From: Streptomyces malachitofuscus
GTDB taxonomy: Bacteria; Actinomycetota; Actinomycetes; Streptomycetales; Streptomycetaceae
DNA length: 64,000 bases
Reading direction: 5' to 3'
NCBI RefSeq assembly: GCF_014650055.1
Contig: NZ_BMUF01000002.1
Location: 124,001-188,000 of the forward strand
Below the pieces are notes generated by a model. That model ran no database searches and was not told the DNA's origin. It worked only from the letters and a program-made list of their open reading frames with translations. This document shows positions 48,665 through 58,485 of the stretch, in pieces. Made by a program: the position numbers and the translations under genes. Numbering within the stretch: position 1 is the stretch's first letter; each line of letters starts with the position of its first letter.

Positions 48665-49771
48665 TCAGCCCAGCCCGTACACCCTGCCCGCGTTCCCGGC
48701 GGCGATCATGCCGGCCACCCGCTGGGCGTCGCCGCGCGACCACGCGCCCTCGGCCACCCAGGTGCCGAGCACCCGGCCGAGCGCCTCGCGGAACAGACGG
48801 GCGCCGACCACATGCAGTTCGGGCAGTCCGCGGGCGCCGCTGGAGAAGAGGATCTTGCCGAAGGGCGCGAGCTCCAGGATCTCCGCGAGGACGGTCGCCG
48901 CGCGGGCGCCGGTGCGGACCAGTGCGGCGCCGCAGTCGGCGTAGACGTGCGGGAAGACGCCGGCGAGGTGGGCGGCGTGCCGGTGGTACGGGTAGCCGTG
49001 CAGCAGGACGAGGTCGGTGCCGAGCCCCGCGGTGGCCCGGACGAAGTCGGTCAGCAGCACCGGATCGGTGCGGTCGATGCGGGCGCCCGGCGCGCCGAGA
49101 CCGGCGTGGAGCTGGAGGGGCAGGCCGGAGGCGACCGCGATCCAGAGCACGTGCCGCAGCAGCACCGGGTCGCTCAGCTCGTCCCCGGCCCGGCGCCCGG
49201 CCAGCCAGCGCCCCGCCGCTCCGCGCACCTCGCCGGGGCCGGGCGGCTCGGGGGCGAGCGCCAGCCCGTGCCGTGACCCGGCGACGGAGGTGAAGGCGAT
49301 GGCGTGGGCGGCGGCGCCGTGCACGGACTCGGCGAGGTTGGCGAGAAAGGACTCGACGGTGCCGGAGGTGTCGGCGACCTGTTCGGCGAGCTGTTCCAGA
49401 CGGACGATCTCGTGGGCGTCGGCGCCTCCCGCCCGGCCCAGCTCGGTGGGGCCGGTGAGGTCCTCGGGCAGCCCGGTGTCGACGAGGTAGGCGGTGATGC
49501 CGCTGCCCCGCAGCAGCCTGCGCCCCGCCTCGATCATGCCCAGCTCACGGCGCCGGGCGAGGTACCGGGCGGGCGGACAGTGCGGCTCCAGGCCGAGCAG
49601 GGGCGGGCACCAGCGGCGTACGGCGAACCCGGTCTGGGTGTCGAAGAGCGTGGTGCCGGGGGCGGGCGGTCCCTCGGTGCGGGCGAGCTGGGCCTCGAAG
49701 GTGCCGAGGCCCAGTTCCGTGCGGAGCACTCCGTGGCAGTACTGGTCCACGAGTGAGGGCGTGTCGATCAT
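48665..49771 (-). CDS. amidohydrolase-family protein (metal-dependent TIM barrel)
   Basis: This 368-residue protein starts MIDTPSLVDQYCHGVLRTELG after GGGGAG. The N-terminal YCHG, LQLHAGLG, LHGYPYHRHAAHLAGVFPHVYADCG and the late LFSSGARGLPEL match amidohydrolase-2/FluG-N-terminal-like barrels, which hydrolyse or decarboxylate small ring or amide substrates. The usual HxH near the N-terminus is reduced to a single His (QYCHG), so metal content is uncertain. The 230-base gap to ctaA holds no other gene that I can support. Confidence 0.75.
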   Translation of the reverse strand: MIDTPSLVDQYCHGVLRTELGLGTFEAQLARTEGPPAPGTTLFDTQTGFAVRRWCPPLLGLEPHCPPARYLARRRELGMIEAGRRLLRGSGITAYLVDTGLPEDLTGPTELGRAGGADAHEIVRLEQLAEQVADTSGTVESFLANLAESVHGAAAHAIAFTSVAGSRHGLALAPEPPGPGEVRGAAGRWLAGRRAGDELSDPVLLRHVLWIAVASGLPLQLHAGLGAPGARIDRTDPVLLTDFVRATAGLGTDLVLLHGYPYHRHAAHLAGVFPHVYADCGAALVRTGARAATVLAEILELAPFGKILFSSGARGLPELHVVGARLFREALGRVLGTWVAEGAWSRGDAQRVAGMIAAGNAGRVYGLG

Positions 49772-49903
49772 CCGGGACTCCCCGTGACGGGACCGTGTGT
49801 CGGTGCTTCACAGGTCCTAACGGGTGAACCGGGGGTGAGGTGGCGCGGGAGCGTCCACGGGGTGCGGGGTGTCCGGCGGCCCCGCGCCCCCTGGGGGCGT
49901 CGC

Positions 49904-50224
49904 TCAGCCGCCCAGCTGGATGCCGGCCATCCTCTTCCACTCGTACGGGCCCGTCCTCACCTTCGCCGCGAACTCGCCGTCGAAGTCCTCGTGGACGGTG
50001 ATGCCCGCCTTCTCGACGGCCTTCTCGGCGATCTCCACCGACGGGGCGAACACGTCCCCCCAGTCGCCGTCCTCGCCGACGAGGACGATCCGGGCGCCGC
50101 GCTGCCCGAGGTACGCGATCTGGCCCTCGGCACCGCCGTGCGCCTTGGCGAAGCCGCCGATCTGCTTGGCGAGCCGCGCCGCCTTCTGCTCGGCCTTCGG
50201 GTCCACCTGCTGCGTGTCTGCCAT
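49904..50224 (-). CDS. small conserved hypothetical protein
   Basis: I do not recognise a named domain. The 106-residue soluble protein starts MADTQQVDPKAEQKAARLAKQIGGFAKAHGG and has a compact alpha/beta pattern (GQIAYLGQRGARIVLVGEDGDWGDVFAPSVEIAEKAVEKAGITVHEDFDGEF) ending YEWKRMAGIQLGG. No signal or membrane helix is seen. It is downstream of ctaB on the same strand, but a strong inverted repeat separates them. Confidence 0.7.
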   Translation of the reverse strand: MADTQQVDPKAEQKAARLAKQIGGFAKAHGGAEGQIAYLGQRGARIVLVGEDGDWGDVFAPSVEIAEKAVEKAGITVHEDFDGEFAAKVRTGPYEWKRMAGIQLGG

Positions 50225-50317
50225 GAACGGAATGCTACCGACGGGTAGATCAAACGGCGACGGGCGGGGTCCGTGGCCTTGACCACGTACCCCGCCCGAG
50301 CGGCGTTCCGGAAGCGG

Positions 50318-50387
50318 CTAGGGTCTGTCGTTTGGATCATGTCGCAGGGCCCCGCGTCTGCGGCGTGATCCAAAAGACAGGCCCTAG
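50318..50387. repeat. MITE-like inverted repeat overlapping the ctaB stop
   Basis: The 22-base arms 50318-50339 (CTAGGGTCTGTCGTTTGGAT..) and 50366-50387 are complementary at 20 positions, with an internal CGCAG/CTGCG hairpin. GGTCTGTCGTTTGGATCA resembles terminal inverted repeats of Streptomyces insertion sequences, so this is probably a short non-autonomous element. The right arm supplies the ctaB stop codon (TAG at 50384-50386); it may also act as the terminator. Confidence 0.7.
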
Positions 50388-51331
50388 CGCAGGAAGGGAT
50401 CCACCGCGACCGCCACGAAGAGAAGGGACACGTAGGTGATGGACCAGTGGAACAGCCGCATCTCCTTGAGCTTGCCGCCCGTCACCCCGGACTTGGCGCG
50501 GTGCAGGAGGGCGTGCGCCTCCCACAGCCACCAGCCGCCCGACGCGAGGGCGACGGCCGTGTAGAACCAGCCGGTGTAGCCGAGCGGGGTGAGCAGCAGC
50601 GACACCGCGACCATGACCCAGCTGTAGGCCACGATCTGCTTGGCGACGACCTTGTTGGAGGCGATGACCGGCAGCATCGGCACGCCGACGCGCGCGTAGT
50701 CGTCCTTCACCTTCATGGACAGCGGCCAGTAGTGCGGCGGCGTCCAGAAGAAGATGACGAAGAAGAGGATGACCGGCGCCCACGCCATGGAGTTGGTGAC
50801 CGCGGACCAGCCGATCAGCACCGGCATGCAGCCGGCGATGCCGCCCCACACGATGTTCTGCGACGTACGCCGCTTGAGGATCATCGTGTAGACGACGACG
50901 TAGAAGAGGAGCGCGCCGAGGGCGAGCCAGGCGGACAGCCAGTTGACGGTGAGACCGAACAGCAGCGTCGAGACGACCGCCAGGGAGATGCCGAAGACGA
51001 GGCACTCGCGTGGGCTGACCATCCCGGTGACCAGGGGCCGCTGCGAGGTGCGGTCCATCAGCGCGTCGATGTCGCGGTCGATGTACATGTTCAGCGCGTT
51101 CGCGCCGCCCGCCGACAGGTAGCCGCCGACGCAGGTCAGCAGCACCAGCGTCAGGTCGGGCACGCCCCGCTGCGCCAGGAACATCACCGGCACGGTGGTG
51201 ATGAGCAGCAGTTCGATGATCCGCGGCTTGGTGAGGGCCACGAAGGCCATCGCCCGGGCCCCGAACGGCCGATGGGCAGGGCTCTGACTGGTCCCCAGCA
51301 CCCCGGCTGGACGGGATTCAACGGCCGTCAC
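50384..51331 (-). CDS. ctaB: protoheme IX farnesyltransferase (heme O synthase)
   Basis: GTG at 51331 ([18 protein letters not shown]) follows TAGGGG; the frame is open further upstream but without coding character. The 315-residue UbiA-family prenyltransferase has about nine membrane helices and both aspartate-rich motifs: [18 protein letters not shown] (N-x3-D-x2-D type) and [14 protein letters not shown]. It attaches farnesyl to protoheme, giving heme O, the substrate of CtaA. It is divergent from tkt, as in other Streptomyces. Confidence 0.94.
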   Translation of the reverse strand: MTAVESRPAGVLGTSQSPAHRPFGARAMAFVALTKPRIIELLLITTVPVMFLAQRGVPDLTLVLLTCVGGYLSAGGANALNMYIDRDIDALMDRTSQRPLVTGMVSPRECLVFGISLAVVSTLLFGLTVNWLSAWLALGALLFYVVVYTMILKRRTSQNIVWGGIAGCMPVLIGWSAVTNSMAWAPVILFFVIFFWTPPHYWPLSMKVKDDYARVGVPMLPVIASNKVVAKQIVAYSWVMVAVSLLLTPLGYTGWFYTAVALASGGWWLWEAHALLHRAKSGVTGGKLKEMRLFHWSITYVSLLFVAVAVDPFLR

Positions 51332-51680
51332 GTACACCCCTACAGAGACATCCCAGCAAGCCTCCACAGGTGAAGTGGCGGTAAAGGCTCGCGCGTACCA
51401 CGCCACTCTAGACGTTGCCCAGACCCGGACATTCGCGGGGGTCCGCTCGTGTTGGAAGACGCCCTCCGAGGTGCGCCTCCAAGCTCGATTGAGCACCCGG
51501 ATGAGCGGCTCCGTATTCATCTGCCGAATGCGGAAACTTCCCAGTCAGGAGGCGGATCCAAAGGAGTGCCCGCACTCTGGAATGACTCGAAAAAACGCAC
51601 GTCCTACGGGGGTAGGCTCGACCTCGTCGGTGGGCAGCCACCGGCATCCGAATTCATGTGGAGAGGAGCCCTGACTCAGG
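51332..51680. other. 349-base ctaB/tkt divergent control region
   Basis: No convincing gene is present. The stretch is less GC-rich than its surroundings and contains TAGGCT (51613-51618) as a possible -10 for tkt and GAGAGGAG near 51660 as its ribosome site. No well-spaced -35 or clear operator was found. Confidence 0.5.
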
Positions 51681-53786
51681 GTGAGCACCAAGCCGACCAC
51701 CACAGACCTCGAGTGGACCGAGTTGGACCAGCGGGCCGTCGACACCGCCCGCGTCCTGGCCGCCGATGCCGTACAGAAGGTCGGTAACGGCCATCCGGGT
51801 ACGGCGATGAGCCTGGCACCTGCCGCCTACACCCTCTTCCAGAAGGTGATGCGGCACGACCCGGCGGACGCCGACTGGGTAGGGCGCGACCGTTTCGTGC
51901 TGTCCGCCGGCCACTCGTCCCTGACCCTGTACACCCAGCTGTACCTGGCCGGTTTCGGCCTGGAGCTGGACGACCTGAAGTCCTTCCGCACCTGGGGCTC
52001 GAAGACGCCGGGTCACCCGGAGTACGGCCACACCACGGGCGTGGAGACCACGACCGGCCCGCTGGGCCAGGGTGTCGCCAACGCGGTGGGCATGGCGATG
52101 GCCGCCCGCTACGAGCGCGGTCTGTTCGACCCGGAGGCTCCCACGGGTGAGTCCCCCTTCGACCACTTCGTCTACTGCATCGCCGGTGACGGCTGCCTCC
52201 AGGAGGGCATCTCCGCCGAGGCGTCCTCGCTGGCCGGGCACCAGAAGCTGGGCAACCTGGTGCTGCTGTGGGACGACAACCACATCTCCATCGAGGGCGA
52301 CACGGAGACGGCCGTCTCCGAGGACGTCACCAAGCGGTACGAGGCGTACGGCTGGCACGTGCAGCGTGTCGCGCCGAAGCCGGACGGCGACCTGGACCCG
52401 AACGCGATCTACGACGCGATCCAGGAGGCGAAGAAGGTCACGGACAAGCCGTCCTTCATCGCCATGCGGTCGATCATCGCCTGGCCCGCGCCGAACGCGC
52501 AGAACACCGAGGCCGCGCACGGCTCGGCGCTCGGCGACGACGAGGTCGCCGCGACCAAGCGCGTGCTGGGCTTCGACCCGGAGCAGACGTTCGAGGTGAC
52601 CGACGAGGTCATCGGTCACACCCGCAAGGCGCTGGAGCGGGGCCAGGCGGCCCGCGCGGTGTGGGAGAAGTCCTTCCAGCAGTGGCGGGACAACAACCCC
52701 GAGCGCGCCGCCGAGTACGACCGGATCGCCGCGGGTGAGCTGCCCAAGGGCTGGCAGGACTCGATCCCGGTCTTCGAGCCGGGCAAGGGCGTCGCCACGC
52801 GCGCCGCCTCCGGCAAGGTGCTGCAGGCGCTCGGCGCGGTGATCCCGGAGCTGTGGGGCGGTTCGGCCGACCTCGCGGGCTCCAACAACACCACGATCGA
52901 CAAGACGTCGTCGTTCCTCCCGGCGGACAACCCGCTGCCCGAGGCCGACCCGTACGGCCGCACGATCCACTTCGGCATCCGCGAGCACGCCATGGCCGCG
53001 GAGATGAACGGCATCGCGCTGCACGGCAACACCCGGATCTACGGCGGCACCTTCCTGGTGTTCTCCGACTACATGCGCAACGCGGTGCGGCTGTCGGCGC
53101 TGATGCACCTGCCGGTGACGTACGTGTGGACGCACGACTCCATCGGCCTGGGCGAGGACGGCCCGACGCACCAGCCGGTCGAGCACCTGGCCTCGCTGCG
53201 CGCCATCCCCGGCCTCAACGTGGTCCGTCCGGCGGACGCCAACGAGACCGCGATCGCCTGGCGGGAGATCCTCACCCGCTGGACGAAGGAGTTCGGCAAG
53301 GGCACCCCGCACGGTCTGGCGCTGACCCGCCAGGGCGTGCCGACGTACGAGCCGAACGAGGACGCGGCCAAGGGCGGCTACGTCCTGTTCGACGCCGAGG
53401 GCGGTGAGCCGGAGGTCGTCCTGATCGCGACCGGTTCCGAGGTGCACGTCGCCGTCGAGGCACGCGAGCGGCTCCAGGCCGACGGCGTGCCCACGCGCGT
53501 GGTGTCCATGCCGTCCGTGGAGTGGTTCGAGGAGCAGGACCAGGGGTACCGGGACAGCGTCCTGCCGCCCTCCGTGAAGGCACGCGTGGCCGTCGAGGCG
53601 GGGATCGGCCTCACCTGGCACAAGTACGTGGGGGACGCCGGCCGCATCGTGTCCCTGGAGCACTTCGGGGCCTCCGCCGACGGCAAGGTGCTGTTCAAGG
53701 AGTTCGGCTTCACCGCCGAGAACGTGGCGGCCGTCGCCCGGGCTGTGCTTGATTCAACTACTGGGATCGCCGCAGCCCAGCGCTGA
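51681..53786 (+). CDS. tkt: transketolase
   Basis: This 701-residue thiamine-diphosphate enzyme starts with GTG ([47 protein letters not shown]). The ThDP motif is [36 protein letters not shown]; the catalytic pyrimidine-domain Glu lies in [14 protein letters not shown], and [23 protein letters not shown] is the transketolase signature. It moves two-carbon units between pentose phosphates. It heads the operon tkt-tal-zwf-opcA-pgl. Confidence 0.96.
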   Translation: MSTKPTTTDLEWTELDQRAVDTARVLAADAVQKVGNGHPGTAMSLAPAAYTLFQKVMRHDPADADWVGRDRFVLSAGHSSLTLYTQLYLAGFGLELDDLKSFRTWGSKTPGHPEYGHTTGVETTTGPLGQGVANAVGMAMAARYERGLFDPEAPTGESPFDHFVYCIAGDGCLQEGISAEASSLAGHQKLGNLVLLWDDNHISIEGDTETAVSEDVTKRYEAYGWHVQRVAPKPDGDLDPNAIYDAIQEAKKVTDKPSFIAMRSIIAWPAPNAQNTEAAHGSALGDDEVAATKRVLGFDPEQTFEVTDEVIGHTRKALERGQAARAVWEKSFQQWRDNNPERAAEYDRIAAGELPKGWQDSIPVFEPGKGVATRAASGKVLQALGAVIPELWGGSADLAGSNNTTIDKTSSFLPADNPLPEADPYGRTIHFGIREHAMAAEMNGIALHGNTRIYGGTFLVFSDYMRNAVRLSALMHLPVTYVWTHDSIGLGEDGPTHQPVEHLASLRAIPGLNVVRPADANETAIAWREILTRWTKEFGKGTPHGLALTRQGVPTYEPNEDAAKGGYVLFDAEGGEPEVVLIATGSEVHVAVEARERLQADGVPTRVVSMPSVEWFEEQDQGYRDSVLPPSVKARVAVEAGIGLTWHKYVGDAGRIVSLEHFGASADGKVLFKEFGFTAENVAAVARAVLDSTTGIAAAQR

Positions 53787-53820
53787 CGCCCATATACGAC
53801 ACGTAGGAGATGTAATTTCC

Positions 53821-54939
53821 ATGACGGACGCACTCAAGCGCCTTTCCGACGAAGGCGTCGCGATCTGGCTGGACGACCTGTCGCGCAAGCGGATCACGTC
53901 CGGCAACCTCGCCGAGCTGATGGACCAGCAGCATGTCGTGGGCGTCACCACCAACCCGACGATCTTCCAGAAGGCGATCTCCGAGGGCGACGGCTACGAC
54001 ACCCAGCTGACCGACCTCGCCGCCCGCAAGGTCACCGTCGAAGAGGCCGTCCGCATGATCACCACGGCGGACGTCCGCGACGCCGCCGACATCATGCGCC
54101 CGGTCTTCGACGCCACCGACGGCCGGGACGGCCGGGTCTCGATCGAGGTCGACCCGCGGCTGGCGCACAATACGCGCGCCACGGTCGCCGAGGCCAAGCA
54201 GCTGGCCTGGCTGGTGGACCGCCCCAACACCCTTATCAAGATCCCGGCGACCGAGGCGGGCATCCCGGCCATCGCCGAGACCATCGGCCTGGGCATCAGC
54301 GTCAACGTCACGCTGATCTTCTCCCTGGAGCGCTACCGCAAGGTGATGGACGCGTTCCTGACCGGCCTGGAGAAGGCCAAGGAGCGCGGCCTGGACCTGT
54401 CGAAGATCCACTCCGTGGCGTCCTTCTTCGTGTCCCGCGTGGACACCGAGATCGACAAGCGGATCGACGCGCTGGGCACCGACGAGGCCAAGGCGCTGCG
54501 CGGCAAGGCCGCCATCGCCAACGCGCGCCTGGCCTACCAGGCGTACGAGGAGGTCTTCTCCACCGACCGCTGGAGCGCCCTGGAGCGCGAGGGCGCCAAC
54601 AAGCAGCGTCCGCTGTGGGCGTCGACCGGTGTGAAGGACAAGGCGTACAAGGCGACCATGTACGTCGACGAGCTGGTGGCGCCGAACACGGTGAACACCA
54701 TGCCGGAGGCGACGCTGTTCGCCACCGAGGAGCAGGGCGACATCCGGGGCAACACCGTCTCCGGCACCTACGAGCAGGCCCGCGCCGACCTCGACGCGGT
54801 CGAGGCGCTCGGCATCTCCTACGACGAGGTGGTGCAGCTTCTGGAGGACGAGGGCGTCGACAAGTTCGAGGCGTCCTGGAACGACCTGCTGAAGTCGACC
54901 GAGGCGGAGCTGCAGCGCCTCGCCCCGTCGGAGGGCTGA
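53821..54939 (+). CDS. tal: transaldolase
   Basis: This 372-residue long-form actinobacterial transaldolase starts [22 protein letters not shown] after [19 protein letters not shown] (41-53) and the Schiff-base Lys140 in NTLIKIPAT are diagnostic, as is [19 protein letters not shown]. It transfers dihydroxyacetone units in the non-oxidative pentose phosphate branch. It is 34 bases after tkt. Confidence 0.96.
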   Translation: MTDALKRLSDEGVAIWLDDLSRKRITSGNLAELMDQQHVVGVTTNPTIFQKAISEGDGYDTQLTDLAARKVTVEEAVRMITTADVRDAADIMRPVFDATDGRDGRVSIEVDPRLAHNTRATVAEAKQLAWLVDRPNTLIKIPATEAGIPAIAETIGLGISVNVTLIFSLERYRKVMDAFLTGLEKAKERGLDLSKIHSVASFFVSRVDTEIDKRIDALGTDEAKALRGKAAIANARLAYQAYEEVFSTDRWSALEREGANKQRPLWASTGVKDKAYKATMYVDELVAPNTVNTMPEATLFATEEQGDIRGNTVSGTYEQARADLDAVEALGISYDEVVQLLEDEGVDKFEASWNDLLKSTEAELQRLAPSEG

Positions 54940-54943
54940 AACC

Positions 54944-56467
54944 TTGTCGAGCAGCAACCCGCTGCGTGACCCTGCGGACCGACGGCTCCCGCGTATCGCG
55001 GGGCCGTCGGGCCTGGTCATCTTCGGCGTCACGGGCGACCTGTCGCGCAAGAAGCTGATGCCGGCCGTGTACGACCTGGCCAACCGGGGGCTGCTGCCGC
55101 CGGGCTTCTCCCTGGTGGGCTTCGCCCGCCGGGAGTGGGCGAACGAGGACTTCGCCCAGGAGGTGCACGACGCGGTCAAGGAGCACGCCCGGACCCCGTT
55201 CCGCGAGGAGGTCTGGCAGCAGCTCATCCAGGGCATGCGCTTCGTGCAGGGCACCTTCGACGACGACGAGTCCTTCGAGCGGCTGCGCGGCACGATCGAG
55301 GAGCTGGACAAGGCCCAGGGCACGGGCGGCAACTTCGCGTTCTATCTGTCGGTGCCGCCGCGTTCCTTCCCGGTGGTCATCCAGCAGCTGAAGAAGCACG
55401 GGCTGGCCGACCAGACCGACGGCTCCTGGCGGCGCGCGGTCATCGAGAAGCCGTTCGGCCACGACCTGAAGTCGGCCGAGGAGCTGAACGCGATCGTCCA
55501 TGAGGTGTTCGCCCCGGACCAGGTGTTCCGGATCGACCACTACCTGGGCAAGGAGACCGTCCAGAACATTCTGGCGCTGCGCTTCGCCAACACGATGTTC
55601 GAGCCGATCTGGAACCGCTCGTTCGTCGACCATGTGCAGATCACCATGGCCGAGGACATCGGCATCGGCGGCCGGGCCGGCTACTACGACGGCATCGGCG
55701 CCGCCCGCGACGTCATCCAGAACCACCTGCTCCAACTCCTGGCGCTGACCGCGATGGAGGAGCCCGCCTCCTTCGACGCGGACGCGCTGGCCGCGGAGAA
55801 GACCAAGGTGCTCGGTGCCGTCCGGCTGCCGAAGGACCTGGGCCGGGACACCGTGCGCGGGCAGTACGCGGCCGGCTGGCAGGGCGGCGCGAAGGCGGTC
55901 GGGTATCTGGAGGAGGAGGGCATCGACCCCTCCTCGAAGACCGACACCTACGCGGCGATCAGACTGGGCATCGACAACCGCCGCTGGGCGGGTGTCCCCT
56001 TCTATCTGCGCACCGGCAAGCGGCTCGGCCGCCGGGTCACCGAGATCGCGGTGGTGTTCCAGCGGGCGCCGCACTCCCCCTTCGACACGACGGCCACCGA
56101 GGAACTGGGCTCGAACGCGATCGTCATCCGCGTCCAGCCCGACGAGGGCGTCACCGTCCGCTTCGGCTCCAAGGTGCCGGGCACGTCGATGGAGATCCGG
56201 GACGTGTCGATGGACTTCGCCTACGGCGAGTCGTTCACCGAGTCCAGCCCGGAGGCGTACGAGCGGCTGATCCTGGACGTCCTCCTGGGTGACTCCAACC
56301 TCTTCCCGCGCACGGAGGAGGTCGAGCTGTCCTGGAAGATCCTCGACCCGATCGAGGAGTACTGGGACACCAACGGCAGGCCGGCCCAGTACCCGGCCGG
56401 CACGTGGGGGCCCGTCGAGGCGGACGAAATGCTCGAGCGAGACGGACGGAGCTGGCGCCGGCCATGA
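54944..56467 (+). CDS. zwf: glucose-6-phosphate 1-dehydrogenase
   Basis: This 507-residue protein starts at TTG 54944 (MSSSNPLRDPADRRLPRIAGP), five bases after the tal stop; no ATG lies ahead of the dinucleotide fold. NADP site FGVTGDLSRKKLMPAVYDLA and active-site RIDHYLGKETVQNILALRFAN (conserved Asp-His) are intact. It makes 6-phosphogluconolactone and NADPH. Its stop overlaps the opcA start (ATGA). Confidence 0.96.
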   Translation: MSSSNPLRDPADRRLPRIAGPSGLVIFGVTGDLSRKKLMPAVYDLANRGLLPPGFSLVGFARREWANEDFAQEVHDAVKEHARTPFREEVWQQLIQGMRFVQGTFDDDESFERLRGTIEELDKAQGTGGNFAFYLSVPPRSFPVVIQQLKKHGLADQTDGSWRRAVIEKPFGHDLKSAEELNAIVHEVFAPDQVFRIDHYLGKETVQNILALRFANTMFEPIWNRSFVDHVQITMAEDIGIGGRAGYYDGIGAARDVIQNHLLQLLALTAMEEPASFDADALAAEKTKVLGAVRLPKDLGRDTVRGQYAAGWQGGAKAVGYLEEEGIDPSSKTDTYAAIRLGIDNRRWAGVPFYLRTGKRLGRRVTEIAVVFQRAPHSPFDTTATEELGSNAIVIRVQPDEGVTVRFGSKVPGTSMEIRDVSMDFAYGESFTESSPEAYERLILDVLLGDSNLFPRTEEVELSWKILDPIEEYWDTNGRPAQYPAGTWGPVEADEMLERDGRSWRRP

Positions 56468-57516
56468 AAACAGACCTCACGGACACCACGGCCAGCAAGA
56501 TCAACAAGGCGCTGGTCAAGGGCCGGCGTGCCATCGGCACCCCCGCCGTCGGCATGGTGCTCACGCTGGTCATCGTGACGGACGAGGAGAACGCCTACGA
56601 CGCGCTGAAGGCGGCGAGCGATGCCTCGCGCGAGCACCCCTCGCGCACGCTCGTGGTCATCAAGCGTGTCTCCCGCTCCCCGCGGGACCGCACGCAGTCG
56701 CGCCTGGACGCCGAGGTCCGGGTCGGCGCGGACGCCGGAACCGGCGAGACGGTGGTGCTCCGCCTCTACGGCGAGGTCGTCGACCACGCCCAGTCGGTGG
56801 TGCTGCCGCTGCTGCTGCCGGACGCCCCGGTGGTGGTGTGGTGGCCGGTCAACGCACCGCTGGACCCGGCGAACGACCCGCTGGGCGCGCTGGCCCAGCG
56901 CCGGGTGACCGACACCTACGCCTGCGAGCAGCCGGTGAAGGAGCTCGCCGCCCGCGCGGACGCCTACACCCCCGGTGACACGGACCTGTCGTGGACCCGC
57001 ATCACGCCCTGGCGTTCGATGCTGGCGGCGGCGCTGGACCAGGTCGCCTGCGAGGTGCAGGGCGTGGAGGTGGAGGGCGAGGAGTTCAACCCGAGCTGCG
57101 AACTGCTGGCGATGTGGCTCGCGGACCGGCTGGACGTCCCCGTCAAGCGCGCGCACTCCGGCGGCCCGGGACTCACCGCGGTCCGCATGGACACCGACTG
57201 CGGCCCGATCGTCCTGGACCGCGCCGACGGCTCACTGGCGACGCTGTCCATTCAGGGCCAGCCCAAGCGGGCGGTGGCGCTCAAGCGCCGTGACACGGCG
57301 GAGCTGATCGCGGAGGAGCTGCGCCGTCTGGACCCGGACGACACCTACGCCTCCGCCCTGCGCTACGGCGTGGAACGCCTGAAGTCCCCGGACGGCTCCG
57401 GCCCGCCGGCCAAAGGAGAACGGGAAGCGGTCCCCGCGCCCGTCGAGTCGGCTGCGAAAGCTCCCGCGGACCGGGCGACGGCGCAGGCGCCGGTGAAGAA
57501 GGCGGCGGCGAAGTGA
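56464..57516 (+). CDS. opcA: glucose-6-phosphate dehydrogenase assembly protein OpcA
   Basis: The 350-residue protein starts MKTDLTDTTASKINKALVKGRRAIGTPAVGMVLTLVIVTDEENAYDAL. Its family-typical segments are VVVWWPVNAPLDPANDPLGALAQRRVTDTYA and DLSWTRITPWRSMLAAALDQ. OpcA is needed for G6PDH activity or assembly. A Lys/Ala/Pro-rich tail (from about 315) is variable. It overlaps zwf and pgl by 4 bases each. Confidence 0.95.
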   Translation: MKTDLTDTTASKINKALVKGRRAIGTPAVGMVLTLVIVTDEENAYDALKAASDASREHPSRTLVVIKRVSRSPRDRTQSRLDAEVRVGADAGTGETVVLRLYGEVVDHAQSVVLPLLLPDAPVVVWWPVNAPLDPANDPLGALAQRRVTDTYACEQPVKELAARADAYTPGDTDLSWTRITPWRSMLAAALDQVACEVQGVEVEGEEFNPSCELLAMWLADRLDVPVKRAHSGGPGLTAVRMDTDCGPIVLDRADGSLATLSIQGQPKRAVALKRRDTAELIAEELRRLDPDDTYASALRYGVERLKSPDGSGPPAKGEREAVPAPVESAAKAPADRATAQAPVKKAAAK

Positions 57517-58298
57517 CCACGGCACCGCAGCTCGTCGTGCACCGGGACAAGGAGCTGATGGCGCAGGCCGCGGCGGCCCGACTGATCACCAGGATCGTGG
57601 ACGCGCAGGCCTCCCGGGGTGCGGCGTCCGTGGTCCTGACCGGGGGCCGCAACGGCAACGGCCTGCTGGCCGCGCTGGCCGCGGCCCCGGCCCGGGACGC
57701 GATCGACTGGTCCCGGCTCGACCTGTGGTGGGGCGACGAACGGTTCCTGCCCGAGGGCGACCCGGACCGCAATGTCACCCAGGCCCGTGAGGCACTGCTC
57801 GACGCGGTGCCGCTGGACCCGAAGCGCGTGCACGCCATGCCCGCGTCGGACGGCCCGCACGGCACGGACGTGGACGCGGCGGCGGCCGCCTACGCGGAGG
57901 AACTGGCCGCGGCGGCGGCCCCGGAGAACCACGGCCCCGTCCCGGCCTTCGACGTGCTGCTGCTGGGCGTCGGCCCGGACACGCACGTGGCCTCCCTCTT
58001 CCCGGAGCTCCCCGCGGTCCGGGAGACGGAACGCACGGTGGTGGGCGTCCACGGCGCCCCCAAGCCCCCGCCGACGAGGGTCACCCTGACCCTCCCCGCG
58101 ATCCGTGCGGCCCGGGAGGTCTGGCTCCTGGCGGCAGGCGAGGACAAGGCGGAAGCGGCAGCCATCGCCCTCTCGGGCGCGGGCGAGATCCAGTCCCCCG
58201 CAGCAGGCGCCCACGGCCGCACCCGCACCCTGTGGCTCCTGGACAGACCGGCAGCGTCCCAGCTACCACGGTCCCTCTACCCACCGGCGTCACCATAG
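57513..58298 (+). CDS. pgl: 6-phosphogluconolactonase
   Basis: This 261-residue DevB/Pgl-family protein starts at GTG (MTTAPQLVVHRDKELMAQAAA) overlapping the opcA stop (GTGA). VVLTGGRNGNGLLAAL, LDLWWGDERFLPEGDPDRNVTQAREALLD and FDVLLLGVGPDTHVASLFP match the sugar-phosphate isomerase-like fold; VGPDTH replaces the usual MGxDGH. It hydrolyses the zwf product to 6-phosphogluconate and is last in the operon. Confidence 0.94.
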   Translation: MTTAPQLVVHRDKELMAQAAAARLITRIVDAQASRGAASVVLTGGRNGNGLLAALAAAPARDAIDWSRLDLWWGDERFLPEGDPDRNVTQAREALLDAVPLDPKRVHAMPASDGPHGTDVDAAAAAYAEELAAAAAPENHGPVPAFDVLLLGVGPDTHVASLFPELPAVRETERTVVGVHGAPKPPPTRVTLTLPAIRAAREVWLLAAGEDKAEAAAIALSGAGEIQSPAAGAHGRTRTLWLLDRPAASQLPRSLYPPASP

Positions 58299-58306
58299 AG
58301 AGCCCG

Positions 58307-58430
58307 TCTGGGGGTACCCCCTCTGGGGAGCTTGAGGACGAGGCCGTTCAGGCCGAAAGGGGGGTTCGGGGGCGCAGCCCCCGGAGGACGATGGGGGTCC
58401 CCCCGCTCGAGCGAAGCCGAGAGCGGGGGA
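58307..58430. repeat. Streptomyces-type GC-rich intergenic repeat cassette
   Basis: The stretch contains GGGGGTACCCCC (58310-58321), CGGGGGC-GCA-GCCCCCG (58367-58383) and a CTCGAGCGAAGCCGAGAG segment near 58407. These are the building blocks of repeats dispersed between Streptomyces genes and related to those at 24973-25050 and inside the 46303 tandem units. Confidence 0.6.
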
Positions 58431-58435
58431 GGGAA

Positions 58436-58470
58436 GGGGCGGCGGGGGCGAAAAAAGCCCCCGCCGCCCC
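58436..58470. terminator. bidirectional terminator between pgl and the alpha-glucoside operon
   Basis: GGGGCGGCGGGGGC (58436-58449) pairs perfectly with GCCCCCGCCGCCCC (58457-58470) around a GAAAAAA loop: a 14-base-pair stem between convergent operons. Confidence 0.88.
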
Positions 58471-58485
58471 ACCCACCCGCGCCCC

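Noticed and set aside
50384..51520. Longer CtaB protein starting at 51520
   Set aside because: The extra 63 codons have no UbiA-family character. GTG at 51331 follows TAGGGG, and the sequence from there matches the N-terminus I recall for Streptomyces CtaB.
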